DNA of 64,000 nt from Halobacteriales archaeon QS_1_68_17 (GTDB taxonomy: Archaea > Halobacteriota > Halobacteria > Halobacteriales > Haloarculaceae). Positions 40,143 to 50,353 of the stretch are shown piece by piece. The position numbers and the translations under genes are program-made. Where the stretch lies: contig PXRG01000017.1 of NCBI GenBank assembly GCA_003021105.1, positions 39,352 through 103,351 of the forward strand. The letters run 5' to 3'. The notes below the pieces were generated by a model. It did not search any database and was not told the DNA's origin. It saw only the letters and a list, made by a program, of their open reading frames with translations. Within the stretch, counting starts at the first letter, position 1. Each line of letters starts with the position of its first letter.

Positions 40143-40916
40143 ATGGAGGTCTTCGCGGTTCAGGGGCTGCCGGAGGTCCGGCCGGGCGACGACCTGGCCG
40201 GGCTGATCGACGAGCGCGCCGACCTGCGGCCGGGCGACGTGGTGCTGGTCGCCAGCACCGTCGTCTCGAAGGCCGAGGACCGGAAGGCCGACCTCTCGGC
40301 GTTCCCGGCCGGCGAGCGCGCCCGCCGGATCGCCTCGCGGCTCGAAACGATCACCGGCGACCCGAAGGACCCGCGTTTCGCCCAGGCGGTCATCGAGGAG
40401 AGCGAGGAACTGCTGCTGGAGGCGCCGTTCCTGCTCGCGGTGACCCGCTTCGGCCACATCACCGTCAACGCCGGCATCGACCGGTCGAACGTCCCCGACG
40501 CGGACCTGCTCTTGCTCCCCGAGGATCCCGGGGCCAGCGCCCGCCGACTCGGCGACCGGCTGGACGTGCCGGTGATCGTCACGGACACGTCCGGGCGGCC
40601 GTTCCGGCACGGCCAGCGCGGCGTCGCGCTGGGCTACGCCGGGATGCCGGCCTCGCGGGACTGGCGGGGCGAGCGCGACCGCGACGGCCGGGAACTCGGC
40701 GTGACGGTGCAGTCGGTCGTCGACGAACTCGCGGGCGCTGCCAACCTCGTCACGGGCGAGGGCGGCGGCGGCACGCCGGTCGCGGTCGTCCGGGACTGGT
40801 CGTTCGGCGACCACGACGGCAGCGACGAACTGTTCCGCGACCCCGGGAAGGACGTCGTCAGACAGGCACTCAGGCAGTGGCGCTACACCGAAGACAGCGA
40901 CTGGAGCCCAGAATGA
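40143..40916 (+). CDS. cofE: Coenzyme F420-0:L-glutamate ligase
   Basis: A 257-residue GTP-dependent ligase adding glutamate to F420-0. Recognised by VFAVQGLPEVRPGDDLAGLI, VVLVASTVVSKAEDRKADLS, NAGIDRSNVPDADLLLLPEDP and the VTDTSGRPFRHGQRGVALGYAG region. The length matches archaeal CofE. Its stop overlaps the start of mer by ATGA, so the cofactor's maturation gene and an F420-using enzyme are cotranslated. Confidence 0.95.
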   Translation: MEVFAVQGLPEVRPGDDLAGLIDERADLRPGDVVLVASTVVSKAEDRKADLSAFPAGERARRIASRLETITGDPKDPRFAQAVIEESEELLLEAPFLLAVTRFGHITVNAGIDRSNVPDADLLLLPEDPGASARRLGDRLDVPVIVTDTSGRPFRHGQRGVALGYAGMPASRDWRGERDRDGRELGVTVQSVVDELAGAANLVTGEGGGGTPVAVVRDWSFGDHDGSDELFRDPGKDVVRQALRQWRYTEDSDWSPE

Positions 40917-41896
40917 AAGGAATCGAACTCACTCCGGAGCACCGCATCGAGACAGTCACCGACCTGGCCGCGACCGCCGAGGAAAGCGGGTTCGACACCG
41001 TGCTGGTCAGCGGCCACTACAACAACCGCGACCAGTTCGTCACGCTGACCAGCGTCGCCAACGCCACCGACGAGGTGGCGCTGGGACCGGGCGTGACCAA
41101 CCCCTACGAGATGCACCCCGCGGCGCTGGCCTCGCGGGTGGCCTCGCTCCAGGAGGTCAGCGACGGCCGGGCGGTCTTCGGCATCGGCGCGGGCGACCGG
41201 TCGACGCTGTCGAACCTGGGGGTCGAGCACGACCGGCCGCTCCGGCGCGTGCTTGAGACGTTCTCGGTGGCGCGCGACCTCTGGGACGGCGAGCGGGTCA
41301 CCCACGACGGCACCTTCCGCGTCGACGGTGCGCGCCTCACCTACGACGTCGCGGGCACGATTCCCGTCTACGTGGGCGCACAGGGGCCACAGATGATCCG
41401 CATGGCCGCGAAACACGCCGACGGCGTGCTGATGGAGGGGGCCCACCCCGAGGACTTCGAGTGGGGTGCCCGGCAGGTCCGGGCGGGCCTCGACGAGCGG
41501 CCGGCCGACCGCGGCGACTTCGACTTCGCCGCCTACGCCAGCCTGAGCATCGACGAGGACGAGGCCGCCGCCCGCGAGGCCGCCAAGCCGCCGACGGCCT
41601 TCATCGTCGGCGGGGCGTCGCTGCCGATCCTCGACCGCCACGGGATCGACCGCGACGTGGCCCGGGCCATCGGGACACTCCTCGAAGTGGGCGACTTCCA
41701 GACCGCCTTCGAGCAGGTCACCGACGACATGATCGACTCGTTCTGTCTCGCCGGCACGCCCGAGCGGGTCGGCCGCGAGATCGAGGGGATCATGGAACAC
41801 GTCGACAGTTTCGTCGCGGCGTCGCCGCTCGGCCCCGACCTCGAATCGGCGGTCCGGCTCGCCGGCGAGGTCGTTCCCCGCTCTATCTCGGAGTGA
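40913..41896 (+). CDS. mer: F420-dependent methylene-tetrahydropterin reductase (Mer-like)
   Basis: A 327-residue luciferase-fold oxidoreductase. Family features are KGIELTPEHRIETVTDLAATAEESGFDTVLVSGHYNN, LGPGVTNPYEMHPAALASRVASL and the non-prolyl cis-peptide region, GIGAGDR. In methanogens Mer reduces methylene-H4MPT with F420H2; haloarchaeal Mer is thought to act on folate-linked C1 units. Start ATG 40913 overlaps the cofE stop. It overlaps the convergent 62-residue membrane protein by 14 bp. Confidence 0.9.
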   Translation: MKGIELTPEHRIETVTDLAATAEESGFDTVLVSGHYNNRDQFVTLTSVANATDEVALGPGVTNPYEMHPAALASRVASLQEVSDGRAVFGIGAGDRSTLSNLGVEHDRPLRRVLETFSVARDLWDGERVTHDGTFRVDGARLTYDVAGTIPVYVGAQGPQMIRMAAKHADGVLMEGAHPEDFEWGARQVRAGLDERPADRGDFDFAAYASLSIDEDEAAAREAAKPPTAFIVGGASLPILDRHGIDRDVARAIGTLLEVGDFQTAFEQVTDDMIDSFCLAGTPERVGREIEGIMEHVDSFVAASPLGPDLESAVRLAGEVVPRSISE

Positions 41897-42071
41897 CGAG
41901 GTCCGCGAGCATCCCCAGCGTCAGGTAGCCGACGACCGCCACGGGGGCCAGGGTGAGGACCGCACCGACCGCCAGCAGGACCGCGCCGAGCGGGTCGCCG
42001 AGCGCCACGTCCCCGAACATCCGCGCCAGTTCGCCGACGCTCCCGATCAGCCGCGCGAACGCGCTCGCCAT
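41883..42071 (-). CDS. 62-residue membrane protein, unknown
   Basis: It reads ASAFARLIGSVGELARMFGDVALGDP then two closely spaced hydrophobic segments (LGAVLLAVGAVLTLAPVAVVGYLTLGMLADLV). One re-entrant or two transmembrane helices are likely. The family is not recognised with certainty. Divergent from the zinc-ribbon gene at 42163, with the start codons 92 bp apart. Confidence 0.6.
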   Translation of the reverse strand: MASAFARLIGSVGELARMFGDVALGDPLGAVLLAVGAVLTLAPVAVVGYLTLGMLADLVTPR

Positions 42072-42162
42072 GCCCGGCCGTTCGAACCGCCCGCACTTCG
42101 TCCTGGCGGCCCGGCACGCGCTCTCCGCCACGGCTAAGAGCCGCGAGCCCGCACGGTCGGCC

Positions 42163-42534
42163 ATGGCCGAGGACGCCTCGCTCGACGACTTTCTCGACGC
42201 CGGCGACTCGCCCGACGACGGCGAGGGCGACTCGCCAGCGGAGAGCCGCGACGAGGCCGACGCCGGCGACTCGCCCGGCGACGACCGGGACGCGGGAGCC
42301 GACGACTCGCCCGACGACAACGACGGCGGGGCCGGCGTAGAAGTCGGCGACGGCGACTCGCCGGGCGACACCGCTGGCGGATCCCGCGACGGCGACGAGC
42401 AGGCGGCCGAGCCCGCGGTGTCGACCTACCGGTGGACGCCCGGGGGTGGGGCCTGCGGGGAGTGCGGGGCGACGGTCGAGCGCCGGTGGCGGAACGGGGG
42501 GAACCTGGTCTGTGCGGACTGCAAGGAGTGGTAG
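42163..42534 (+). CDS. Acidic linker protein with C-terminal zinc ribbon (DUF7573-like)
   Basis: A 123-residue protein. After MAEDASLDDFLDA comes an 80-residue extremely acidic region repeating GDSP with D/E-rich spacers, then a compact zinc ribbon: YRWTPGGGACGECGATVERRWRNGG followed by CADCKEW, two Cys-x2-Cys knuckles. I know such proteins as the haloarchaeal DUF7573 family. A nucleic-acid or protein-binding adaptor is plausible; nothing more can be said. Confidence 0.72.
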   Translation: MAEDASLDDFLDAGDSPDDGEGDSPAESRDEADAGDSPGDDRDAGADDSPDDNDGGAGVEVGDGDSPGDTAGGSRDGDEQAAEPAVSTYRWTPGGGACGECGATVERRWRNGGNLVCADCKEW

Positions 42535-42734
42535 CGGTCGTGTGTGGGTCCCAGAGGCACCCAGCAAAGTTACCTTTCCCCAGCCGATAAGGGGAGTGTG
42601 AGCCGAGCGCAGACAGCTGTTCGGGGCGTCCGGTCGCGGCGAGAACGGCACTCACGTTCGACCGTTTCCGGTCGTCGGATCCCGCGTTCCGTCCGGTCGA
42701 CGGGCGGTGCGGCCGGCCGGCCCGGAGTCGACCA

Positions 42735-43684
<950 letters not shown>

Positions 43685-43688
<4 letters not shown>

Positions 43689-44671
43689 GGCCGACGCGAC
43701 GCACGGGTGCGCTGGTCGCGTTCCTGGCCGTCCTGGTGTGGCTGTCGGCCACCCACGGCCCGCGGGCGCTGAACGCCATCGCCGCCCCGGTGGTCGTCGC
43801 GCTCGCCGCGGGCCTGGTCCACGCCGCGTGGCTCGACCCGCCCGCGATCACCAGGTCCGACCCGGTACCCTGCTTCCCGGGGGAGACGCGGACCGTCGAA
43901 CTCGACGTCGACGGCGGCGGCCTCGCGCGCGTCGACGAGCGGGTGGGCGACCTTCCGGCCGCCGGGACGACCGCCGAGACGACGCTCCCGGGAACGGTCA
44001 CCTACGAACTCGAACCGGAGCGCCGCGGCGTCTACCCGCTCGGTCCGGCGACGGTGACCGTCACCGACGCCTTCGGGCTGTTCGAGCGGACGTTCGAAAC
44101 CGGGAGCAGCGGCGAACTCGTCGTCTACCCGACCGTCTACGACGTGGCCGACCGGAGCGTCCTGTCGGCCCTTCTGGGCGACGCGCTCGCGGACGAGCGA
44201 AGCGAGTTCGACCGCATCCGGGAGTACGACCCCGGCGACTCGCTCCGGGACATCAACTGGAAGTCGAGCGCCAAGCGCGAGGAACTGGTGGTCACCGAGT
44301 TCGCCACCGGACGCGAGGGCGAGACTGTCACCGTCGCCGGGCACGCCGCCGAAGGGGAGCGGGCGGCCGACCGGATGGCCAGCGCCGTCGCCACCGTCGC
44401 CGTGTCGCTGCTGGACGCCGGGATGGCCGTCGGGGTCGCGGTCCCCGGCGGGGAACTGCCGCCGGGCGGCGGCGACCACCACCGCAGGCGCCTGCTCGAC
44501 CTGCTCGCGCGGACCCCGGGCGGGTCGGTCGACGCCCCCGACGCCGAGGTGGTCGTCCGTGCCCGCGACGACGATCTCGCGGTCTCGGTCGCCGGCCGGG
44601 AGCAGCCGGTCGAGGCCGTGACCGGCCGCCGCCGGAACCCGCTGTCCGCCCGCGGGGGTGACCGCGCGTGA
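43685..44671 (+). CDS. DUF58 protein of the MoxR operon
   Basis: A 328-residue protein with two N-terminal membrane helices (GALVAFLAVLVWLSATHG, APVVVALAAGLVHAAWL), an extracytoplasmic-like beta domain, and the DUF58 signature EYDPGDSLRDINWKSSAKREELVVTEF. DUF58 resembles a von Willebrand A fold and partners MoxR ATPases. Start ATG 43685 overlaps moxR; the stop overlaps the next GTG. Cellular target unknown. Confidence 0.9.
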
Positions 44672-46749
44672 ACGTCGCGTCGCGGGTTCTCCGCCGGCTC
44701 CCGGTCGCCGACCCGAACCGCGCGCTCGCGCTCGGGTCGGCGGTCCTACTATACCTGTCCTTTGCGAGCGTGCTCTACGGGATCGCGGAGGTGGTCAGCC
44801 GGCCCCCGCTGCTCGTCGGGTTGCTGGTCGCGGCGGCGGCGGCCGCGACGGCGCTCTCGCGGGTGCTCCGGCTCCGGACCGCCGTGTTGCTGGGGCTGGT
44901 CCTGTTCGTCGGCGGCCTGGGCTGGTACCTGCTGGAACTGCCGCCCGACGCGCTGGACTTCGACCGGTTCGAGTCCACGGTTCTCGAGCCGTTCCTGGCG
45001 CTGCTGACCGGGCTGTCGGTGCTCCGGATCGTCAACGTCGAACTCTGGGTGCTGGTCGTCTCCCCGGGGCCGGTCTTTCTCGGCTGGTATCTCGCCATGC
45101 GCCGCCACTACGTCGGGTCGGCGGTCGTCGGCGTGCTCGGTCTGCTGTTTTTCGTGCTCGCTTCGGGGAACTCGACTGGCGCGACGCGACCGTCGAGGGC
45201 GCGGAGGTCGTGGCCGTCTTCCTGGCCGCGATGGTCGTCGTGACCCTCTCGTTCAGCGTCGTCCCCGGGACGACCGCACAGCCGCTGTCCCCCGGCGGTG
45301 GCGGCCAGACCGTCGAATCGACGCTGGTCGACGCCGACGACCGGGTCCGTATCCTCGGCAGCATCGAACTCTCGCCGGCGGTCCGGTTTGCGGTCACGAG
45401 CGACGAACAGGCCTACTGGCGGGTCGGCGCATACGACCGCTACACCGGCGACGGCTGGGTCCGGAGCGGCACCGACCAGGGTGCACCCGCCCGCGACTCC
45501 GGGCCGGGTCAGTCGCGGACGGTCACCCAGCGCTACCGGGTCGAGTCCCGACTGGACGTGATGCCCGCGGTCTGGCGGCCGGTCCGAGTCCAGGGCAGCG
45601 ACGTCCAGTATACCAGCCTCGGCGGGGTCAGCCCCGCCGAACCGCTCGCCCCCGGCGACACCTACCAGGTCACCAGCGAGCGGCCGGTGGCGACGCCCGA
45701 GCAGTTGCGCTCGGCCGGCACCGACTACCCCGACCGCATCGAGACGCGCTACCTCCAGTTGCCGTCGAGTACGCCCGACCGGGTCGCGCGCCGGACCGAG
45801 CGGATCACCGCCAACGCCGAGACGCCCTACGACACCGCCCGGGTCATCGAGCGGTGGCTGGAGAACACCCGCCGGTACTCGCTGGACGTCGACCGCCCGG
45901 ACGGCAACGTCGCCGACGCCTTTCTCTTCGAGATGAGTGCGGGCTACTGTACCTACTACGCGACCACGATGGTGACGATGCTCCGGAGCCAGGGCGTCCC
46001 GGCGCGGTTCGCCGTCGGCTACACGTCCGGCGAGCGGGTCGACCGGGACCGCTGGGTCGCCCGGGGGCTCGACTCCCACGCGTGGGTCGAGGTGTACTTC
46101 CCCGAGGTCGGCTGGGTGCGGTTCGACCCGACGCCGGCCGGGCCGCGGGAGGCGGCCGAGCAGTCCCGCCTCGACGAGGCGCGGGCCGAAAACGAGTCGA
46201 ACGTCGACACCAACGAGACCGGCGGCTCCGAGTACACCCCGACGCCGGCCTCGACCCCGCGGTTCACGGGACCGAACCGGACCGAGAACCCACTGACGAC
46301 TCCGAACGCGAGCACGGCCGCCGGTGGTCCGGCGCGGTCGACGCCGACCGCCGGCCGACCGCCCGCCGACGACGACCGCGGCGGCTTCTCGGTGCCGGAG
46401 CTGCCCTCCCGGGAAACGGCCGCGCTCTCGCTTTTCGTGCTGTTCGGCGCGGCCGCCGGCGTCCGGCGGAGCGGCCTGGGCGAGCGGGCCTATCGGGCCG
46501 TCTGGCTGCGCTGGCAGCCCCGTGCCGACCCGGAACGCGACGTCGAGCGTGCCTTCGACCGCCTGGAGTACCTGCTCGGGCGCAGACACCGGCCGCGCCG
46601 CCCCGGCGAGACGGTCCGGCAGTACGTAGACGCGGTCGACGCCGACGACCGCCGAACTCTACGAGCGGGCCCGCTACGCCGGCCGGGTCTCCGCCGCCGA
46701 CGCCGACGAGGCGGTCGCGCTCGTCGGCGAACTCGTCGGCGACCGCTGA
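44668..46749 (+). pseudogene. Transglutaminase-like membrane protein, two frameshifts
   Basis: From GTG 44668 the frame gives five or so hydrophobic helices (ALALGSAVLLYLSFASVLYG, RLRTAVLLGLVLFVGGLGWYLL) up to LLFFVLASG. Near 45160 the protein continues in another frame with FGELDWRDATVEG, a further helix, then the extracellular transglutaminase core: FEMSAGYCTYYATTMVTML (catalytic Cys), SHAWVEVYFPEVGWVRFDPT (His and Asp). Near 46650 it returns to the first frame for ELYERARYAGRVSAADADE and TGA 46747-46749. Each break could be a small deletion or a sequencing error. All three catalytic residues survive. It is the third gene of the MoxR operon. Confidence 0.75.
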
Positions 46750-46877
46750 CGGCGCTCCCCGCGGTCCAGTAAAACGCCCCGGCCGACGGGGGGCTCGGGG
46801 GCGTTGCCCGCCGGATTCGGTACACTCGGCGACTCTCGGTTGCGAATCGTGTCAGCGATCCGGCACTCCCGACAGCG

Positions 46878-46884
46878 TTTAATA
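46878..46884 (+). promoter_or_regulatory. TATA box of aIF1 gene
   Basis: tttaata is centred 30 bp before ATG 46911, the usual spacing for a leaderless transcript. Confidence 0.55.
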
Positions 46885-46898
46885 GGTTGGTTTCGTAG

Positions 46899-47204
<306 letters not shown>

Positions 47205-47291
47205 CCGTTCGTTCTCCCCGGATGCTCGCGGTCCGGGTATCGATACCTGCGCCGACCGCCAGCGTCCGCTCTAGCGCCGACCGCCGGGGTC

Positions 47292-47858
47292 TCACAGCAG
47301 CCCCGCCTCGTCAGCCAGCAACAGCCCCTCGATGGTCGCGTCGTTGGCGGGCCGCTCGCGGGCGGCCTCGAGGGCTTCCCCGGCGGGGAGCGTGCGCACC
47401 GTCAGGAACTCGTTGTCGTCCAGCGCCGGGGCGACCGGCTCTAGCCCCTCGGCGAAGACGATTCCGCGCCGGTGGCGCAACACCCCCGTGGCACACCAGA
47501 ACGACGCCAAAAGCGAGACGCCGGCGGGGTCGAACCCAGTCTCCTCGCGGAGTTCCCGCGCCCCCGCCGTGGTGTAGGACTCGCCGTCCTCGACGATGCC
47601 CGCGGGCAGTTCGAGGCAGTGTTCGCGGATCGCCGGCCGGTACTGCTCGACGAACACCACCTCGTCGCCCGTCGTCGCCACCACCACCGCCGCGGATGGC
47701 AGTTCCGCCCAGTAGTAGCGCTTCGTCGACCCGTCGGGCTGTTCGACCAGGTCGTAGCCGCCGGTGTACCAGCCGGTCTCGTACTCGACTTCGGATTCGA
47801 GGACCGTCCACTCGTCCTTTCGGCTCTCCCGGTCACGGTCGGCGGCCGGATCGGTCAT
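47292..47858 (-). CDS. NUDIX hydrolase, ADP-ribose pyrophosphatase-like
   Basis: A 188-residue protein. The NUDIX box GIVEDGESYTTAGARELREETG contains the REx2EExGU pattern, and the preceding VVFVEQYRPAIREHCLELPAG is typical of ADP-ribose pyrophosphatases. It overlaps the upstream hypothetical gene by 4 bp (start 47858), so the two are cotranslated. Substrate assignment is inferred from the family. Confidence 0.88.
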   Translation of the reverse strand: MTDPAADRDRESRKDEWTVLESEVEYETGWYTGGYDLVEQPDGSTKRYYWAELPSAAVVVATTGDEVVFVEQYRPAIREHCLELPAGIVEDGESYTTAGARELREETGFDPAGVSLLASFWCATGVLRHRRGIVFAEGLEPVAPALDDNEFLTVRTLPAGEALEAARERPANDATIEGLLLADEAGLL

Positions 47859-48253
47859 GTCGGTCGTGCAACCGCGACGCGGTAAAGCGTGCCGTTCGCG
47901 GTCACGTACACCGCGTCGCCGTCGGCGGCGCTGGCGTTTCGCGCCCGCACGGCGTCGACCTCGTCGAACGGCGAGTGGGTGAACACCCCCTTCAACCCGA
48001 GGGGGCCGCGCCAGTAGGGATCGGACCGGCCGGGTTCGGTCGCACTGGCGCTGTCGAGCGCGCTCGTCAGGTACGGGTAGCGTTCCGCCGGGAACCCGGA
48101 GGCGTTCACCGACGGGTGCGGGCCGTCGGCGGGCGTGGCGGTCAGGTAGTGGGGGTCGCCGCTCTTGAGATACCCGGGGACCGCCCCGAGGGCCAGCAAC
48201 AGCGCCACCACCGCCAGAACGCCCACCAGGAAGTTCCGCGTGACCGGTCGCAT
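47855..48253 (-). CDS. Membrane-anchored conserved protein, unknown
   Basis: A 132-residue protein with a basic start and one helix (NFLVGVLAVVALLLALGAVPGYL), then a soluble domain outside the cell with GVFTHSPFDEVDAVRARNASAADGDAVYVTANGTLYRV. Asn-x-Ser/Thr sites in the exported part could be N-glycosylated. Conserved in haloarchaea as far as I recall, without known function. Overlaps the NUDIX gene by ATGA. Confidence 0.7.
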   Translation of the reverse strand: MRPVTRNFLVGVLAVVALLLALGAVPGYLKSGDPHYLTATPADGPHPSVNASGFPAERYPYLTSALDSASATEPGRSDPYWRGPLGLKGVFTHSPFDEVDAVRARNASAADGDAVYVTANGTLYRVAVARPT

Positions 48254-48281
48254 ACCGCCGGTAGCGGTCCGACGGGGAAAA

Positions 48282-48704
48282 TCACTCCGTTACGATCCCG
48301 CGGTAGACCCGGCCGAACGCCTGCCGCCGGAGCGTCCCGACGGCGGCGTCCCGCTCGTCCTGGAAGGTCGCGGCCGCGACGACCTCCGCGGCGGGGGCGG
48401 CGTGCCAGACCACGTAGTCGACGTGCTCGCTCCCGGCCTCCCGTCGCTCGTAGTCGGGGTTGTCGGCACACCACTCCTCGAACTCCTCGCGGGTGCCCAC
48501 ACGGACCGACAGCAGCGACGCGAACAGCACGTCCCGCGCCGTCTCGACCACCCCGGACGTGACCCGCCGGTCGTACTCCTCGCGGTCGAACTCCATGGCC
48601 CTGGCGACCTCCCTGACGAGCACCTGTGCCGCGGGCCCGAGCGCCTCGTAGTGCTCGCGGGCCTCGCGTTCCGTCGCCGGTGAGAGCAACCCCTCGGTTT
48701 CCAT
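48282..48704 (-). CDS. DUF5809-like haloarchaeal protein
   Basis: A 140-residue soluble protein: METEGLLSPATEREAREHYEALGPAAQVLVREVARAMEFD, EEYDRRVTSGVVETARDVLFASLLSVRVGTREEFEEW, and VDYVVWHAAPAAEVVAAATFQDERDAAVGTLRRQAFGRVYR. I recognise the family as DUF5809, which is usually next to DUF5810 as here (gene at 48730). Function unknown. Start ATG 48704 matches the family. Confidence 0.82.
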   Translation of the reverse strand: METEGLLSPATEREAREHYEALGPAAQVLVREVARAMEFDREEYDRRVTSGVVETARDVLFASLLSVRVGTREEFEEWCADNPDYERREAGSEHVDYVVWHAAPAAEVVAAATFQDERDAAVGTLRRQAFGRVYRGIVTE

Positions 48705-48729
48705 GTCCGACCGTACGGACGGCCGGTAG

Positions 48730-49413
48730 TTACCCGTTTTCGTCCGTCGCCGCCCCGGCGTCCGTCCCGTCCCCAGTCTCCGCGTCCATTCTCGGCTCTC
48801 CATCGGCGTCGGTGTCTGCCGTCGTACTCCCGTCCGCATCCACGGCAGCGTCCGCCGTCGTTTCTCCGTCCGCACCCGCGTCACCCACGTCACCCGCGTC
48901 ACCCGCGTCAGCGGTGCCAGCGTCGTCCGCGTCGTCCGTTTCGTCCGTCTCCGTCCCGTCGTCCGGCGTACGGTCCCGCATCCGTCGCGTTAGCTCGCGC
49001 GCCTCGCGGAGGATGCGCTCGTCCTCGGCGTCGAGGGCGGCCCGGCCCGTCTGCCCCGCCTGCCCGGGATGGGGACCTTCGCCGCGCCCAGACCGGTGCC
49101 CGGGACCGTCGTTTACGTCCGGATCGTGTCCGTGCTCCTGCTCGTGTTCGTTTCCGTGTTGATGTCCGTGCCCACGTCCGGTCGCGTGTGATTCTGTCGT
49201 ATCCTCGAACGCCTGCGGGAACTCGGTTTCCTCGGCGTGGTCGGCAACGCGGGGCGCGAGGTCGTCGGGTCCCATCGACCCCCAGTCGGGGACGCGGTCG
49301 TCGAGCCACCGCTCGTGGTCGTCGTCGCCGAGCACGGCAGTGAAGGCGAGGTGGTTCGCCAGGTGTTCCGCGTCGGCTTGCGGGGCCGCACAGACCGGAC
49401 AGGCGTAGCCCAT
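48730..49413 (-). CDS. DUF5810-like zinc-finger protein with long acidic tail
   Basis: A 227-residue protein. The N-terminus is a zinc finger (GYACPVCAAPQADAEHLANH, Cys-x2-Cys then spaced histidines) with HERWLDDRVPDWGSMGPDDL. A His/Gly-rich stretch (GRGHGHQHGNEHEQEHGH) and a helix EDERILREARELTRRMRDRTPDDG follow. The last 75 residues are Asp/Ala/Gly/Thr repeats, many of the form DAGD. Start ATG 49413. Partner of the DUF5809 gene; function unknown. Confidence 0.8.
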   Translation of the reverse strand: MGYACPVCAAPQADAEHLANHLAFTAVLGDDDHERWLDDRVPDWGSMGPDDLAPRVADHAEETEFPQAFEDTTESHATGRGHGHQHGNEHEQEHGHDPDVNDGPGHRSGRGEGPHPGQAGQTGRAALDAEDERILREARELTRRMRDRTPDDGTETDETDDADDAGTADAGDAGDVGDAGADGETTADAAVDADGSTTADTDADGEPRMDAETGDGTDAGAATDENG

Positions 49414-49497
49414 ACCCCGACCAAGGGAGCGGCGGGGCAAATGCGTCACGCTCGGGGATCGCGGCTCGCGTTTCGTGCTCCCGTCTCTTCGCTCCCG

Positions 49498-49986
49498 TCA
49501 CTCGCCGCGGTCGTCGAGGTCGGCGACCATGAGGAACGCGTCCTCGCCGTCCTCGTAGTAACGCGGGAGGGTCCGGCGGTGTTCGAAGCCGAACCGGCGG
49601 TACAGCGACCGTGCGCGCTCGTTCGAGCGCCGGACTTCGAGTTTCACCCGCCCGACGTTCCGCGCGGCCAGCCCCGAGATGGCGGCCGACAGCAGGCGCC
49701 TGCCGATGCCCTCGCCGCGCCGGTCGGGGTGGACGGCCAGGTCCTTGACGTGCCCGAGCGCCCGGCCGTGGTTCGGGACCGCGCTGGCGACGACGTAGCC
49801 GACGACCCCGTCGTCCGCGTCCTCGGCTACGAGAAAGACCGTCCCGTCGAGGTACCCCTCGAACGCCGAGTAGGGCCACGGCTGCGGGAACGACGCCTTC
49901 TCGATCCGGTAGATCGCCAGCAGGTCCGCCCGGACCGCCGCTCTGATCGACACGTCCGCGGCTGGATCGGGGGCGACGACGGTCAC
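49498..49986 (-). CDS. rimI: RimI-like ribosomal protein N-alanine acetyltransferase
   Basis: A 162-residue GNAT enzyme. The acetyl-CoA site is DLAVHPDRRGEGIGRRLLSAAI (R/QxxGxG/A), preceded by VVGYVVASAVPNHG and followed by KLEVRRSNERARSLYRRFGFEHRRTLPRYYEDGEDAFLM, typical of RimI/Ard1 Nalpha-acetyltransferases. In archaea these acetylate protein N-termini generally. Confidence 0.9.
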   Translation of the reverse strand: MTVVAPDPAADVSIRAAVRADLLAIYRIEKASFPQPWPYSAFEGYLDGTVFLVAEDADDGVVGYVVASAVPNHGRALGHVKDLAVHPDRRGEGIGRRLLSAAISGLAARNVGRVKLEVRRSNERARSLYRRFGFEHRRTLPRYYEDGEDAFLMVADLDDRGE

Positions 49987-50353
49987 GCCCGCGCTACGTT
50001 ACGGGGACCCATAGCACTCACGGTCCGGACCTTCCGATGTGATGTATCCGTAAGCTTCATAACAAGCAAGCACAAAGACGAACTTGCACCCGATTACGGG
50101 TGCCACCCCCCAACACCCCCCCTCTACCCCCCGTTTTTCGAACGCTAACCGCGAGATGTCGGTCCGCCGACAGCCGTAACGTTCCCCCTGACAGCCACTG
50201 GTTATTCCGGCGTTCGGCCGCCCCCGAAGTAGATTCCGTGCAGAAACAGTCGACTACGTTCCCGGGCGTCGTGCCGTCGCAGTACGTGCGAGCGAATAGT
50301 CGGCACCGGGAGGTGGAATACGGCAGGGCGTCGGGGGCGGATCGCCGCCCGTC
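49987..50353. other. 367-bp intergenic region with C-rich tract
   Basis: No gene is seen between the start of rimI and the stop of aconitase. A marked homopolymer-like tract of C (50104-50132) is followed by gtttttcg, and an AT-rich patch (50052-50075, aagcttcataacaagc) could be the rimI promoter on the minus strand. Confidence 0.4.

Noticed and set aside
49987-50353. Stable RNA gene (RNase P or SRP RNA) in the C-rich spacer
   Set aside because: No conserved helices or signature sequences of either RNA could be recognised; the tract is low-complexity C.
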